Part shown: one piece after another, positions 10,926 to 19,425 of the stretch
Layout: every line of letters begins with the position of its first letter
Numbering within the stretch: the stretch's first letter is position 1
NCBI GenBank assembly: GCA_905221615.1
Contig: CAJNDT010004669.1
Span: 498,910-562,909, forward strand
Origin: Symbiodinium sp. CCMP2592
Lineage: Eukaryota; Sar; Dinophyceae; Suessiales; Symbiodiniaceae
Reading direction: 5' to 3'
Length of the DNA: 64,000 nucleotides
Translations under genes and position numbers: made by a program
The notes under the pieces: generated by a model
What the model saw: the letters and a program-made list of their open reading frames with translations, nothing else
Told to the model about the DNA's origin: nothing
The model's database searches: none

Positions 10926-11063
10926 CATGTCTGGAGCTGAGCAAATCTAGATGTCGGAACAAATTAGAACTGGTATTCCCCCTTAGTTCTTCTTTTATGG
11001 TGTCATTTCGCGTTAGACTATGCCCTTTAGCCCTAGTCTCGTTATTCCCAACCCTCCGGATGA

Positions 11064-11188
11064 CATAATATAGGAGCCGGAATAATTACCAATACTATTT
11101 TGGGGGTCCTTATGCTGGGGATTCCTTATTATAACTATGATATAAAATGCCCCAGAACCCTGTTCTATTTGTCGAGGCCCCTATGTTA
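11064..11188. repeat. Hairpin element, family B copy 4
   Basis: The left end is CATAATATAGGAGCCGGAAT, the block AATTACCAATACTATTTTGG is intact and the right end is GAGGCCCCTATGTTA. The interior is longer than in copy 2. Confidence 0.8.
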
Positions 11189-13372
11189 GCCCTCCCGACT
11201 GCCCAGCCAGTCCGGACCCGGGCACTCACACTCGCACTTAAAGGATCCCTTAGGGTATCATGAGGGTTCCTGTACTGGTCCTTGAAGGGTTCCCTTAAAG
11301 GCCACTCGGGTGAGTGTAGAGGTGAACTGCAGCATAGAGAGGATGACTTGATCATGCTCCTGACGGTGTATCTCACAGGCCTGTGCCGAGAGCAGGGTCT
11401 TGTTTGAGGTTCATAGTCTCCTTAGAAGTTATTTTTAAGCTTTTGTTCATTTCAAATCCAAGAGAATATTAAACATTGTTTGTCATCATGGTTCTAAGGG
11501 GAATTTAGCCAAGTTCTGTTGTTGCATTGAATTCGGGCTTGAGCCAGTGCTTAGATCATTCAGGTGACTGCGCAGCTTGGGTGTTCAGTGTCGAGTGTGT
11601 CCAGATGAAACTCGGGGCTTGTGGCATGTTGCCTTCTGCAGGCCCGCAGCCAAACAGACACATATCTTATATCTTAACTTCGCGGGGAGGGGAGAGTTGA
11701 CGACGAACTTCATATGCTTCTCTTGCATGTTCAGTCAAGCGGCACCGAACAGAGACTGACAGTGTGATCGCTAACGTGCTCGGAACTCGTGATACGCTGA
11801 AATTTAATAGTTCGTACACCGAGGCTGTATGTCCACAGCTGGAGCTGCTATGATTCTTCGTCACGTCCAGCTTGCTTCGCTGCACGACTGTAGCCCACTG
11901 TCAGCCCGATCATGGGAGAGTCTGGGTGTAAGAGTCGTGGGACATCTTCCGACGTTTGCGGTGCTGCAGAGGCATGACCCGAGTAATTGAGCCAGGCGCT
12001 TAGTACGATGGGCTGCCACAGGTCCTGGGCCATTCTGTATAGTATAGTATCTTACCAACCAGTTGGCAACCAGCTACGGTAGGTCCTGCTTCAGGGGTTC
12101 AGAGTTCAGGGCTACGAAGTTGAGCCGCAGAAACAGGCTGAGCGTGTCTTTCTGCCACACTTCTGTCTCATTGCAGACGAAGACGTGGCATCTTGGGGGG
12201 ATTTCCTTGGGACAGTGATCTCCACAGAAGCCTCCTTACAAAAGAGCTCCATAAGGTAGAGATATAGCCCTGTGCAATGCTTATGCTCATGTCCGTTCTT
12301 GGAGTCCGTACTTCCGCACTGAGCCGTGCTAGGCACTGGTGGAAGTCGCTGCCTCGCTAGTTACTCCCAGTAGTACTAGCCATAAGAGTAATCTTCAAAA
12401 TACTACTAGTACTGTTTATAATGATGCTAGGAATAGTCGTGATACTCGTAATCGTAGTACTAGTATCCTTCGTCAAAGCAGCCTTCTTCGGGCTTGTGCA
12501 TGGCATCTTGAGCACCCCAGGCCTAAACCCTCAACCCTTGAATCCGAACCCCTCCACTCAACCCCTAAACTCGGAACCCATATACCCAAGAAAGGTCCTA
12601 CCAGGGCGTCGTGGGCGAGATCCTTGGCGATGGGATCCTGGCATTTTGGAACACACCGGATGCATCTCCGGCACTTTTCGACTCCCCGGCGGTCGGCTTC
12701 AGTAGGTCCCTTAAGGGGGTTCCTATAAGAGCTACTGTGAGGGTTCCGCTTTAGGGTTCCTGTAAGGGTCCCTTCAAAAGGGGGTTCCAACCAGATACCT
12801 TTTCAGTGGTTTAGGGCCCGAAATCAGGGGACCTTTTGAAGGAGCATTCTAGGCCTGAGTCTGTCAAAGTTGGAACGCACGAAAACGCAATGACAGGCCC
12901 TCCAACTTGAATCCATTATGCCTCAGAGTTGCTGCAGTTGATGCAGGTAGCTGACCCCAATACCAAAGCTGTCTGGTCAGACCGGTTGCCAGTCTCCTGA
13001 ACCTGCTGAAATCTCGAAGCTTGCACAGCTCAGTCCGTTGCCAGGATGTGGCACAACATGCTGCCAAAGCTTGTAGTGCCGCCCTGGCTCAGCAGCAGGC
13101 AGTCCGGTTTGGAACGATTGTGTGCTTCCTTCGACTAGCCGTCATGTCGGTGTGCAATGAGTGGCTGCTTCCTTTGACTAACCATCGTTTCGCTGTACGT
13201 GCCAAAATCAATTGTAACTAATTGTAACATGTCCTGCATGGTGGACTGCATGCTTTGCATGATGTTGCTTCAAAACTTTCGCACTGTGGGTTTGATTTGC
13301 TGCGAAGAGCTGCCATTTGTCCCGCAGCCAGAGGCTAAGTTGAATTGCGAGACCAGAAATCTCAATCAGTGA
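11189..13372. other. Gene-free stretch
   Basis: About 2.2 kb with no recognised gene. It holds GGGTTCC/AAGGGACC-rich mosaic repeats at about 11240-11305 and 12700-12795, a hairpin-like AT-rich stretch with AGTACTAG motifs at about 12365-12470, and a few telomere-like units at about 12525-12560. Open frames overlap on both strands without domains. Earlier exons of the cyclase could be hidden here but I could not identify any. Confidence 0.45.
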
Positions 13373-13487
13373 CTAATATAGGGGCCAAATAATTACCAAT
13401 ATTATGGTGGGGTTCCTGCTTATAATTATAGTATACTGGGCCCCAAAACCCAAAACCCAATTCTAATTATTAAGGCCCCTACATTAC
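13373..13487. repeat. Hairpin element, family B copy 5
   Basis: The left end is CTAATATAGGGGCCAAATAA and the right end ATTATTAAGGCCCCTACATT, with the AATTACCAATATTAT and GGGCCCCAAAACCC blocks inside. Confidence 0.85.
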
Positions 13488-13525
13488 TCTTCACCTCAGC
13501 TTCAGCCTTGGTCCTAACAGCTTCA

Positions 13526-13634
13526 CAATAACAATAATAAGAATAAGAATAAGAATAATAGTGATGATGATAATAATAATAACAATAATAATAATAACAA
13601 TGATAATAATAATAATAATAATAAATATAAATAA
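13526..13634. repeat. ATA/ATG trinucleotide microsatellite
   Basis: ATA, AAT and ATG triplets run for about 105 bp. They produce Ile- and Tyr-rich shadow frames on both strands. Confidence 0.9.
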
Positions 13635-13825
13635 TACAGCCTTCAAATATGCGTCGAAGGGACATGACCTTCGCATCGCGCACCATCAAACACAAACGGA
13701 TGTTTCGAACTGCTCCGTCTTGACCTATGTCCTCCGGAGCGTTGCCAAAGATACTACTACAGCCCGTAGATCGCATGTCAGGAGGGGATTACGTACGGAT
13801 TTGTCAAAATGTTTCTGGAAGTTAA

Positions 13826-13922
13826 GGCTCTGCAAGCATGTGAGGCTCTCATCCAGTTGAACGAGGAGTTCAAAAAGATGGGCCTGCCATCACTCTCCAT
13901 CCGGATCGGCATCCACACAGGG
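13826..13922 (+). CDS. Class III nucleotidyl cyclase, exon with RIGIHTG motif
   Basis: This exon encodes a helix (ALQACEALIQLNEEFKKMG) followed by LSIRIGIHTG. That is the signature of the catalytic core of class III adenylate/guanylate cyclases, enzymes that make cAMP or cGMP; the stretch precedes the GNIG loop that binds the nucleotide. The exon probably starts after AG at 13824-13825 and ends at a GT donor at 13923, in phase 0. The next exon starts EVLTGNIG, so the join is continuous with the family consensus. Metal-binding residues that normally lie upstream are not visible in the window. It may belong to a working gene with other exons unseen, or to a broken one. Confidence 0.7.
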
Positions 13923-14200
13923 GTCGGACTCCTAGTTACCATGTGTTGGCAGCTTGCTTCAAAAGGCTTGCCAGGGGCCTTGTCGACATCCCGAGTGGCA
14001 GTGCAGCAGGCAGAACGTGTTGAAAGTGGAGTCCTGCAGAAGCTGCCAGCGGGAACGCTAGATGATTTTCTACCAGCGAGAACGGGCTGTCAAGTTCGCA
14101 CAAGGGGGCCAGAGCACATGAATATGCTGCAGAATTCTAGCATGGGCAACATACCACCTACATTGACAAACATGTTACCTCGCTGTCGGAAGACATTCAG

Positions 14201-14227
14201 GAAGTGTTGACCGGCAACATCGGCTGT
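14201..14227 (+). CDS. Class III nucleotidyl cyclase, micro-exon (EVLTGNIG)
   Basis: A very short exon after AG at 14199-14200 encodes EVLTGNIGC. In class III cyclases the segment IHTG-x-V-x-x-GN-I-G is contiguous, and splicing of 13922 to 14201 gives exactly that, in phase. The 3' boundary is unclear because no donor in the right phase is obvious within 20 bp. A stop follows in this frame at 14243. Confidence 0.6.
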
Positions 14228-14597
14228 CTCTCCGGAAAGACGCTTTGCTGAACTGATATGTTGCGCTTAGTCTTTGGCACGAAGATCAAAGCTGCTGACA
14301 TTGGCATGTCGGTTTGGACGAACTGCCCCGGTTCGACAGATCTTGCATTCATCCATAAGCAGCCACAGCACTGTGGCTGCAACAGCAGCGGGACGTCCGT
14401 TATGCCGCCGGCATGTTCTGTGAAAGGCCCCCAGTCATCGCCACAGTTGCAAGCTGCAAGGTGGTCCCATGTTGAAAGGAAGGTTTTGATGGACATTCCG
14501 TTGCGAGCAGTCTTGAACGCTGGGATGCCAAGTAGTTTGGGCTTGAGTCTCTTGAAGGTTAATGACAGCATGAAGCCTGCGGTTGGACCCCATGCCC

Positions 14598-14690
14598 TAA
14601 ACCCTAAAACCCTGAACCCTAAACCTTAAACCCTAAGCCCCAAACCCTAAACCTTAAACCCTAAACCCGATCCCTCAAACAAGAAACCCT
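14598..14690. repeat. Telomere-like CCCTAAA repeats
   Basis: About ten degenerate units (CCCTAAA, CCTTAAA, CCCTAAG, CCCTAAAA) lie inside the putative cyclase intron, just upstream of the GDPVNLA exon. Confidence 0.85.
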
Positions 14691-14723
14691 ATCCCTTCTC
14701 TCATTCTCCGAGCACCTCCGAAG

Positions 14724-14782
14724 AGCGCCCGTGCACGAGGATGAAGTTTGGCTGCATGGGTGATCCAGTCAACCTCGCGGGG
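14724..14782 (+). CDS. Class III nucleotidyl cyclase, exon with GDPVNLA motif
   Basis: It encodes TRMKFGCMGDPVNLAG, matching the cyclase consensus RMKY-x-x-(M/I)GD-x-VN-x-A that follows GNIG and contributes nucleotide-binding residues. It lies about 500 bp downstream of the GNIG micro-exon, on the same strand. The usual SRLE that follows VNLA is not read here (GLPDNQ instead), so the exon probably ends near 14780 or is damaged. Both boundaries are approximate. Confidence 0.65.
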
Positions 14783-14805
14783 CTCCCGGACAACCAGAAG
14801 CACAT

Positions 14806-14892
14806 AATATGTAATATACAGTATACGATATATAATACGTAGTATATACTGTAATATATAGTATGTACATGTATATATATATAGTTAATAAA
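14806..14892. repeat. AT-rich TATA-type low-complexity tract
   Basis: TATAT, GTATA and TAATA units run for about 85 bp with local self-complementarity (for example ACAGTATAC and GTATATACTGT). Confidence 0.75.
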
Positions 14893-15800
14893 TACACAAG
14901 CACGGAGCCACTTCATCTATCCAGTCCAGCACATTCGGTGCACACACCAGCACAGCAAGGCAGATGATTTCGGTCATCTTAGGGTTATGATGAGCATGCA
15001 CGTCTTTGATTCTTTTCGACTCTTGCTGCCAGGGTCTTCCGGAGGAACCTCTTGCATTTCAAGCAGTCTTAAGCCTGCAATCCCCTTGAACATCCCTGAA
15101 CATCCGGAAACCCCAATTGGCCCTAAACTCTTAGACCCTTAAGCCGACAATTTTTGCACTTAAGCCTTAAACCCTTAAGCCCTAAATCCAAGGGTCAGGG
15201 CCTCCACAAAACTCAGGCCAGCCGCTTGGAGGGCCTCTGCAAGACCTATGGGGTCGGATCCCCAGGAGAAAGAGGGGGGGTTGATATCATGCAGAGATTA
15301 ATGGGAGGCTTATGACTAGAGTAGGGTTCCAGGGTATAGTGTAGCTGTAGGGTCACACTTTATAGCGGCAAGAGGATACAGACATTTATGTTGCCAACTG
15401 GCTTGCCTGTCAGCCAAGCTGCCTAGAGCTTGGAGCAGTTCAGCCTGCCTTGTTCCATCTTCAGGTGCTAGTCACTGATTCTACACAGTCGAAACTTGGA
15501 CGTCAGGGTAGCATGGCATGGAGCATCTCGCACTGCCAGCACAGCTTTGCTTGCACAACTCGCTATCCGTAAATTAGCTACAGAAGTTGCACTGATGCAA
15601 AGTGTACAGTCTGACTTCCATTCAAGGCGCCTTTTGTCAGATTGCAGACATTAGCAGACGAGAGGAGTCGCTTCAGATCAGACGTCGCGGCCGAGCCAAA
15701 AACACTACCCCAAAACCAAAAAGGGCGACCTCTAAGCCCCAGACCTAAAAGCCCAACGCCCTTCAGCTCCTAAACCCAAACCCCTAAACCCGAAACTACT

Positions 15801-15857
15801 GAATATAGGGGCCTTCATACATAGCTACCCTGTTCTAATTCTTAAGGCCCCTATGTT
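15801..15857. repeat. Hairpin element, family B copy 6 (internally deleted)
   Basis: Only 57 bp: the left end GAATATAGGGGCC, a small loop, then TTCTAATTCTTAAGGCCCC. The AATTACCAATACTATTTT middle is missing. Confidence 0.75.
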
Positions 15858-16102
15858 ATAGCACCCTGAGCCCTTATAGTACAACTTTAAAAGACCCCTT
15901 CAGGAGGAACCCTATTCTATCTATTGTTAAGGCGACTATATCACTTACCTTCGACGCCTTTCGCCACTTGGCGTCTCGAGGTGGGCATCCTCTGCTCAGA
16001 GGTGACGAAGTCGCAGCTGCCTAAGGTCGGCCCAAAGCGACGCTGCTTTTGTAATTTTTGGGGCTTATGTTACGGGCTTAGTCAGTATAGCATACTAGGT
16101 TC

Positions 16103-16200
16103 TATTCTATTATGTCATATTGTATTGTATTGTCTTTTATGGCATGGTATGGTATGGTATGGTATGGGTTGTGCTATACTGTATTGTATTGTATTGTAAT
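16103..16200. repeat. TATTG and GGTAT pentanucleotide repeats
   Basis: Runs of TATTG-type units flank a GGTAT run (GGTATGGTATGGTATGG). Confidence 0.85.
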
Positions 16201-16377
16201 GTGATACTACATATACTCGCTCTCCCTTTCTATTATATTTAAACACATATAATCTGATGTTCTGGCCGCATTGCGTAGTGCCTGAAGGTGTGGGAAAAGT
16301 TGGGTGCATCATCAATGTGACACGGCTTGGAGCAACGCCACTGCGCACTGTGCACTTTGATCCTTGCAAAGGGCCGG

Positions 16378-16436
16378 GTACTTACCTTTGGTTAGCAGGG
16401 AATGGAAGAATGGTAGTAATAGTAGTTATAATTTTA
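16378..16436. repeat. Hairpin element, family F: left half of a split copy
   Basis: It reads CTTACCTTTGGTTAGCAGGG and continues GAATGGTAGTAATAGTAGTT. This matches, over about 55 bp, one half of the reverse complement of the intact element at 926-1024. The remaining half is at 61905-61953. The element appears to have been split by whatever lies between. Confidence 0.75.
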
Positions 16437-16636
16437 ACGCTACGCCGCCCGCCTCGGCTCTGTAGTGGCAGGGGTTAAGGCCTTCCAGCCATGCCGCCCG
16501 GAGCAAGAAAAAACAACACAGAAAGAGCCTGAAAAGAAAGACAGGCAGTGGATTGACGACGCAAAAGCCAAAGCGGGGGCGAGGAAGACGAAACGAGGGC
16601 GGGGAGAAGAAGTGGGAGCAGGAAAGAGGGAAGAAA

Positions 16637-16662
16637 AAGGGGGGGAGGGGGGGGGAGGGGGG
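16637..16662. repeat. G-run abutting the 5' LTR
   Basis: Nearly pure G with single A residues, ending exactly where the LTR TG begins. The 3' LTRs at 32605 and 61688 are also followed by G-runs, so a GGGGG target duplication is possible but cannot be proved in such sequence. Confidence 0.7.
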
Positions 16663-16910
16663 TGAAACCATAAACCTCTAAAGGGGTAGCTCTAACAGGT
16701 ACCTACAGCAATGGCTGCATGCTCATACATATACATTCCGCTGCCCATTGGCTCACAGTGGTTTTACCATATTGAGACAAGACAAGCTCTCCTTGCGTAG
16801 CAAGACAAAACAACTACTGTCCGTGTGCAGGGCGCTGCCCTTTGATCCTTAGGGAATAACTGGTCATACACCTCCTCACAAGGAGTATCCCTTGGGGGTG
16901 TATCGGCACA
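16663..16910 (+). repeat. 5' LTR of giant copia element
   Basis: 248 bp, beginning TGAAACCATAAACC and ending TATCGGCACA (TG...CA ends). Identical by eye to 61441-61688. The 3' LTRs are preceded by TAGTGTCTGTT directly after the purine tract, so the true LTR could begin about 8 bp earlier (TGTCTGTT), in which case this 5' copy lost its first bases to the G-run. Confidence 0.85.
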
Positions 16911-16916
16911 GTTTTC

Positions 16917-16932
16917 TGGTAGCGGAGCCCGG
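16917..16932 (+). other. Primer-binding site, initiator tRNA-Met type
   Basis: TGGTAGCGGAGCCCGG begins 6 nt after the LTR. Its complement would be a tRNA 3' end CCGGGCTCCGCT-A-CCA, which gives a U at position 72, as expected for the A1:U72 pair of eukaryotic initiator tRNA-Met. Copia elements commonly prime from that tRNA (plant type TGGTATCAGAGC). Confidence 0.7.
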
Positions 16933-17012
16933 AAAGGGCCGCCCGCCTCACAAAGTCCGCTACAGCGGTCGGCCTCGCCGAACGCTTAACCAAGCGGATA
17001 AGAGGCAGCACA

Positions 17013-19424
17013 ATGTCGAGCTCGCATAGCGAAGCCGACGGCAGTTCCCAATCCTCCGGGGGATATGAGAACGAAGAGACCTCCCAAGGTCCAGCTACTT
17101 ATGTCGCACAGTCATATGCAACATCTGACCGCATGCTTGCATCATTAGGCATAACGCCCAAGATCGCGCCTGCCTATGATGGCACCACTTCGTGGTTTGA
17201 GTATGAACAGTTGATTGACGACTGGTGCGACATAACAACGCTGGATGACACCAAAAGAGGTCCGTCTCTCAAGACGAGGCTCTCCGGATTGGCCGCAGTA
17301 CAAAAGGAATCACTGAACCGAGAAAGGCTTGCAGCCCCAGATGGAGTAGATTACTTCAAGAAGAAGATGCGTCCATTTTTCGTGAAAGGAGAACAGTACG
17401 TTTTCCTGTGGCGTTTCCTCGGCCTATTCAAGGCATGGAAGGGCAACCAAGACTTTGTGACTTGGATTGCTAAGTTTGAGATCGTGCTACAGCGCGTGAA
17501 AAACTCATGGATGGATCTCTTACCAGAGATAGCTCTGGAAGATGCCCATCCAGATTTCATGCAGGCTGTGCAGGCAGATCAAACCTTCTTGCGCCTACAG
17601 GATGCAACCGAGAGAGACACATACGCCGCACGTTTCTTCGAAACATGGAACAAGGAACGCCTTGATAATCATCGAAGAGCGTTTCCTCTAAATGATAATC
17701 TCCTAGCTCTCCTCTTCCTAGTGCAGTCCGACCTAAATGAGATGCAACGTGAGAGGTTGGTAACAGCATTGACCAACCAAGGTTACCGAATTGAGACCTA
17801 CACGTACCCTGTGGTACGGCAGACCATGTTCGATCAGTTCTCAACGACCAGAACTGGTCTGCAGGATCCCAACATTCGGCACACTTCTCACAAGAAGGAC
17901 CGCCACGGAAGGAGAGATCAACGCCGCAAACGCGGAGGTCGAAACTTCCTCATCCTCGATCAGGGTGAATACGACGGAGTCGATGGATTCTGGCTCCAAG
18001 ACGAAGACACCCTTGAGGAAGGCTTTCTTGCCGCCGAGGATGAAGAAGCTGTCTTCTGGACAGTTGACGACCATGAAGCCTTCGTTGCAAGGAGATTCAA
18101 AAAGGGAAGAAGACCAAGAATGCGTCCCGGATCACCGGGAAGAGCAAAGGGTGGCAAGCGAAAAGGACGTGGCCGTTTTAGGTCATACCGCGGAAAAGGG
18201 AGAGCCAACCAGGCAGAACATGATCCAACTGATTCCAGCTATTTCGGTAAAGGTAAAGGAAAGGAAAAAGGAAAAGGTGGAAAAGGCAAAGGAAAAGGAA
18301 AGGACAAAGGAGATAAAGGAAGCTCCTTCAAGGGTACAAAATCAAAAGGCAAAGGTAAGGATACAGCTAAGTCTGCCTCCTTACAAGGAGACCAAACTGG
18401 ATCTCCACAGGCCTATGAGAGTTCCACCGCACCGAGCTGGGATTCATGGTATGAGGACAGTTATTATACTGACTCCAGTTGGAATTATGCCGCTTATGAC
18501 GATCAAACGTCTTATACATACTATGCATCACAAGCCTCACGAAGAAAGACACGGAAAAAGAAGAGAAGAAATCAAGCAGGATCATCAGGTAGAGGCACAG
18601 ATCCGAGCGCGCACCAAGAACCCGTGTACAACTCATCAGTGAGTTACGTGCCCCAGGTCTTTGAACCATCCGAGGGGCAAGGTGTGGAGACTGCAACAGC
18701 AGTGTTTCCGTTGCAGCACACCGTCCTATCTGCTCTCACAGAGCGGATCAATCTTGATAAGAGCCCTACCTTTGTCATACTTGACTCTGGTTGTACTAGG
18801 GCTATGGGTTCCCGCTATGCGGTGAACAGGCTTATCAAGGCCGTGAAGCAACATGCCCCAGGCATGATTGATTTCACTTTTTCACCTTCGAACACGAAGT
18901 TCTCTTTTGCAGATAGTGAAACAGCTCTTATCAAGGAGCGTGTAACTCTATGGTTTAACACAACTCCAAGAAGAGATACAACCATAGAAGTTTTGGACCA
19001 GGGAAGAGTCCCCATTTTGTTTTCCATTGAACAGATGAGGAATTTAAGAATGACCCTCGAGTGTAGCCCAACAGCTGACCTAGCAACGTGTGAAGCTTTC
19101 GGTTTGTACAAAACCCCTCTTCCGATTAGTACCAATAACCATTTGGTATTGGACCTTCTAGGCTTTACTTCCACCAGGAAGTACCTTCCTAAGTCAGGTA
19201 CGTCGTTCAGTGCGACGGAGACTGCTCTAGGAGCCAATAAGCCTTATGTTAGGATACCGGAAGGTCGCTGTCCAGCCTGTGCCGGACAGAAAAAGGCTCA
19301 CACGTACCTCAAGGGTTGTGACAAAGCACCTGAGGGAGCAGCTGATCCACCACCGAAGAGGATTTCAGGGAAAAAGAAGCCTCTTCCATCTGATCCGGCA
19401 GAATCATCTGCCAAGAAGACTTGA
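17013..19424 (+). CDS. gag: Gag-protease polyprotein of giant copia element
   Basis: 803 aa from the first ATG after the primer site. It would form the particle shell and process the polyprotein. Residues about 50-250 resemble the copia gag helical domain (WFEYEQLIDDWCD, then FLGLFKAWKGNQDFVTWIAKF). A Lys/Gly-rich basic tract (GKGKEKGKGGKGKGKGKDKG) at about residues 412-450 is likely to bind nucleic acid. The aspartic protease motif is LDSGC with the catalytic Asp at about residue 591 (codon 18783-18785). A CCHC-like knuckle (CPACAGQKKAHTYLKGC) spans residues 753-769, C-terminal to the protease rather than in the usual place inside gag. The frame ends at TGA 19422-19424, where pol continues in the +1 frame. 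Confidence 0.88.
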   Translation: MSSSHSEADGSSQSSGGYENEETSQGPATYVAQSYATSDRMLASLGITPKIAPAYDGTTSWFEYEQLIDDWCDITTLDDTKRGPSLKTRLSGLAAVQKESLNRERLAAPDGVDYFKKKMRPFFVKGEQYVFLWRFLGLFKAWKGNQDFVTWIAKFEIVLQRVKNSWMDLLPEIALEDAHPDFMQAVQADQTFLRLQDATERDTYAARFFETWNKERLDNHRRAFPLNDNLLALLFLVQSDLNEMQRERLVTALTNQGYRIETYTYPVVRQTMFDQFSTTRTGLQDPNIRHTSHKKDRHGRRDQRRKRGGRNFLILDQGEYDGVDGFWLQDEDTLEEGFLAAEDEEAVFWTVDDHEAFVARRFKKGRRPRMRPGSPGRAKGGKRKGRGRFRSYRGKGRANQAEHDPTDSSYFGKGKGKEKGKGGKGKGKGKDKGDKGSSFKGTKSKGKGKDTAKSASLQGDQTGSPQAYESSTAPSWDSWYEDSYYTDSSWNYAAYDDQTSYTYYASQASRRKTRKKKRRNQAGSSGRGTDPSAHQEPVYNSSVSYVPQVFEPSEGQGVETATAVFPLQHTVLSALTERINLDKSPTFVILDSGCTRAMGSRYAVNRLIKAVKQHAPGMIDFTFSPSNTKFSFADSETALIKERVTLWFNTTPRRDTTIEVLDQGRVPILFSIEQMRNLRMTLECSPTADLATCEAFGLYKTPLPISTNNHLVLDLLGFTSTRKYLPKSGTSFSATETALGANKPYVRIPEGRCPACAGQKKAHTYLKGCDKAPEGAADPPPKRISGKKKPLPSDPAESSAKKT

Positions 19425-19425
19425 T
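19419..19425 (+). promoter_or_regulatory. Candidate +1 ribosomal frameshift site (ACT-TGA-T)
   Basis: In the gag frame the last codons are AAG AAG ACT TGA. Skipping one base gives CTT GAT CCA, which enters the long pol frame in its repetitive PPEPSG linker. A stop TGA followed by T in the A site resembles the +1 site of ornithine decarboxylase antizyme (TCC-TGA-T). The shift must occur after the zinc knuckle at 19269-19320, because upstream of it only the gag frame encodes recognisable protein. Confidence 0.5.

Larger units (their letters stand above)
14893..16377. other. Gene-free stretch, probably intron
   Basis: No exon recognised. It holds telomere-like units at about 15120-15190 and 15765-15800, a short internally deleted family B hairpin at 15801-15857 (ATATAGGGGCC against GGCCCCTATGTT), a degraded family B right half to about 15950, and pentanucleotide runs at 16103-16200. 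Confidence 0.5.

Noticed and set aside
13426..13776. Tyr/Ile-rich minus-strand frames
   Set aside because: Shadow of the ATA microsatellite and a family B hairpin.
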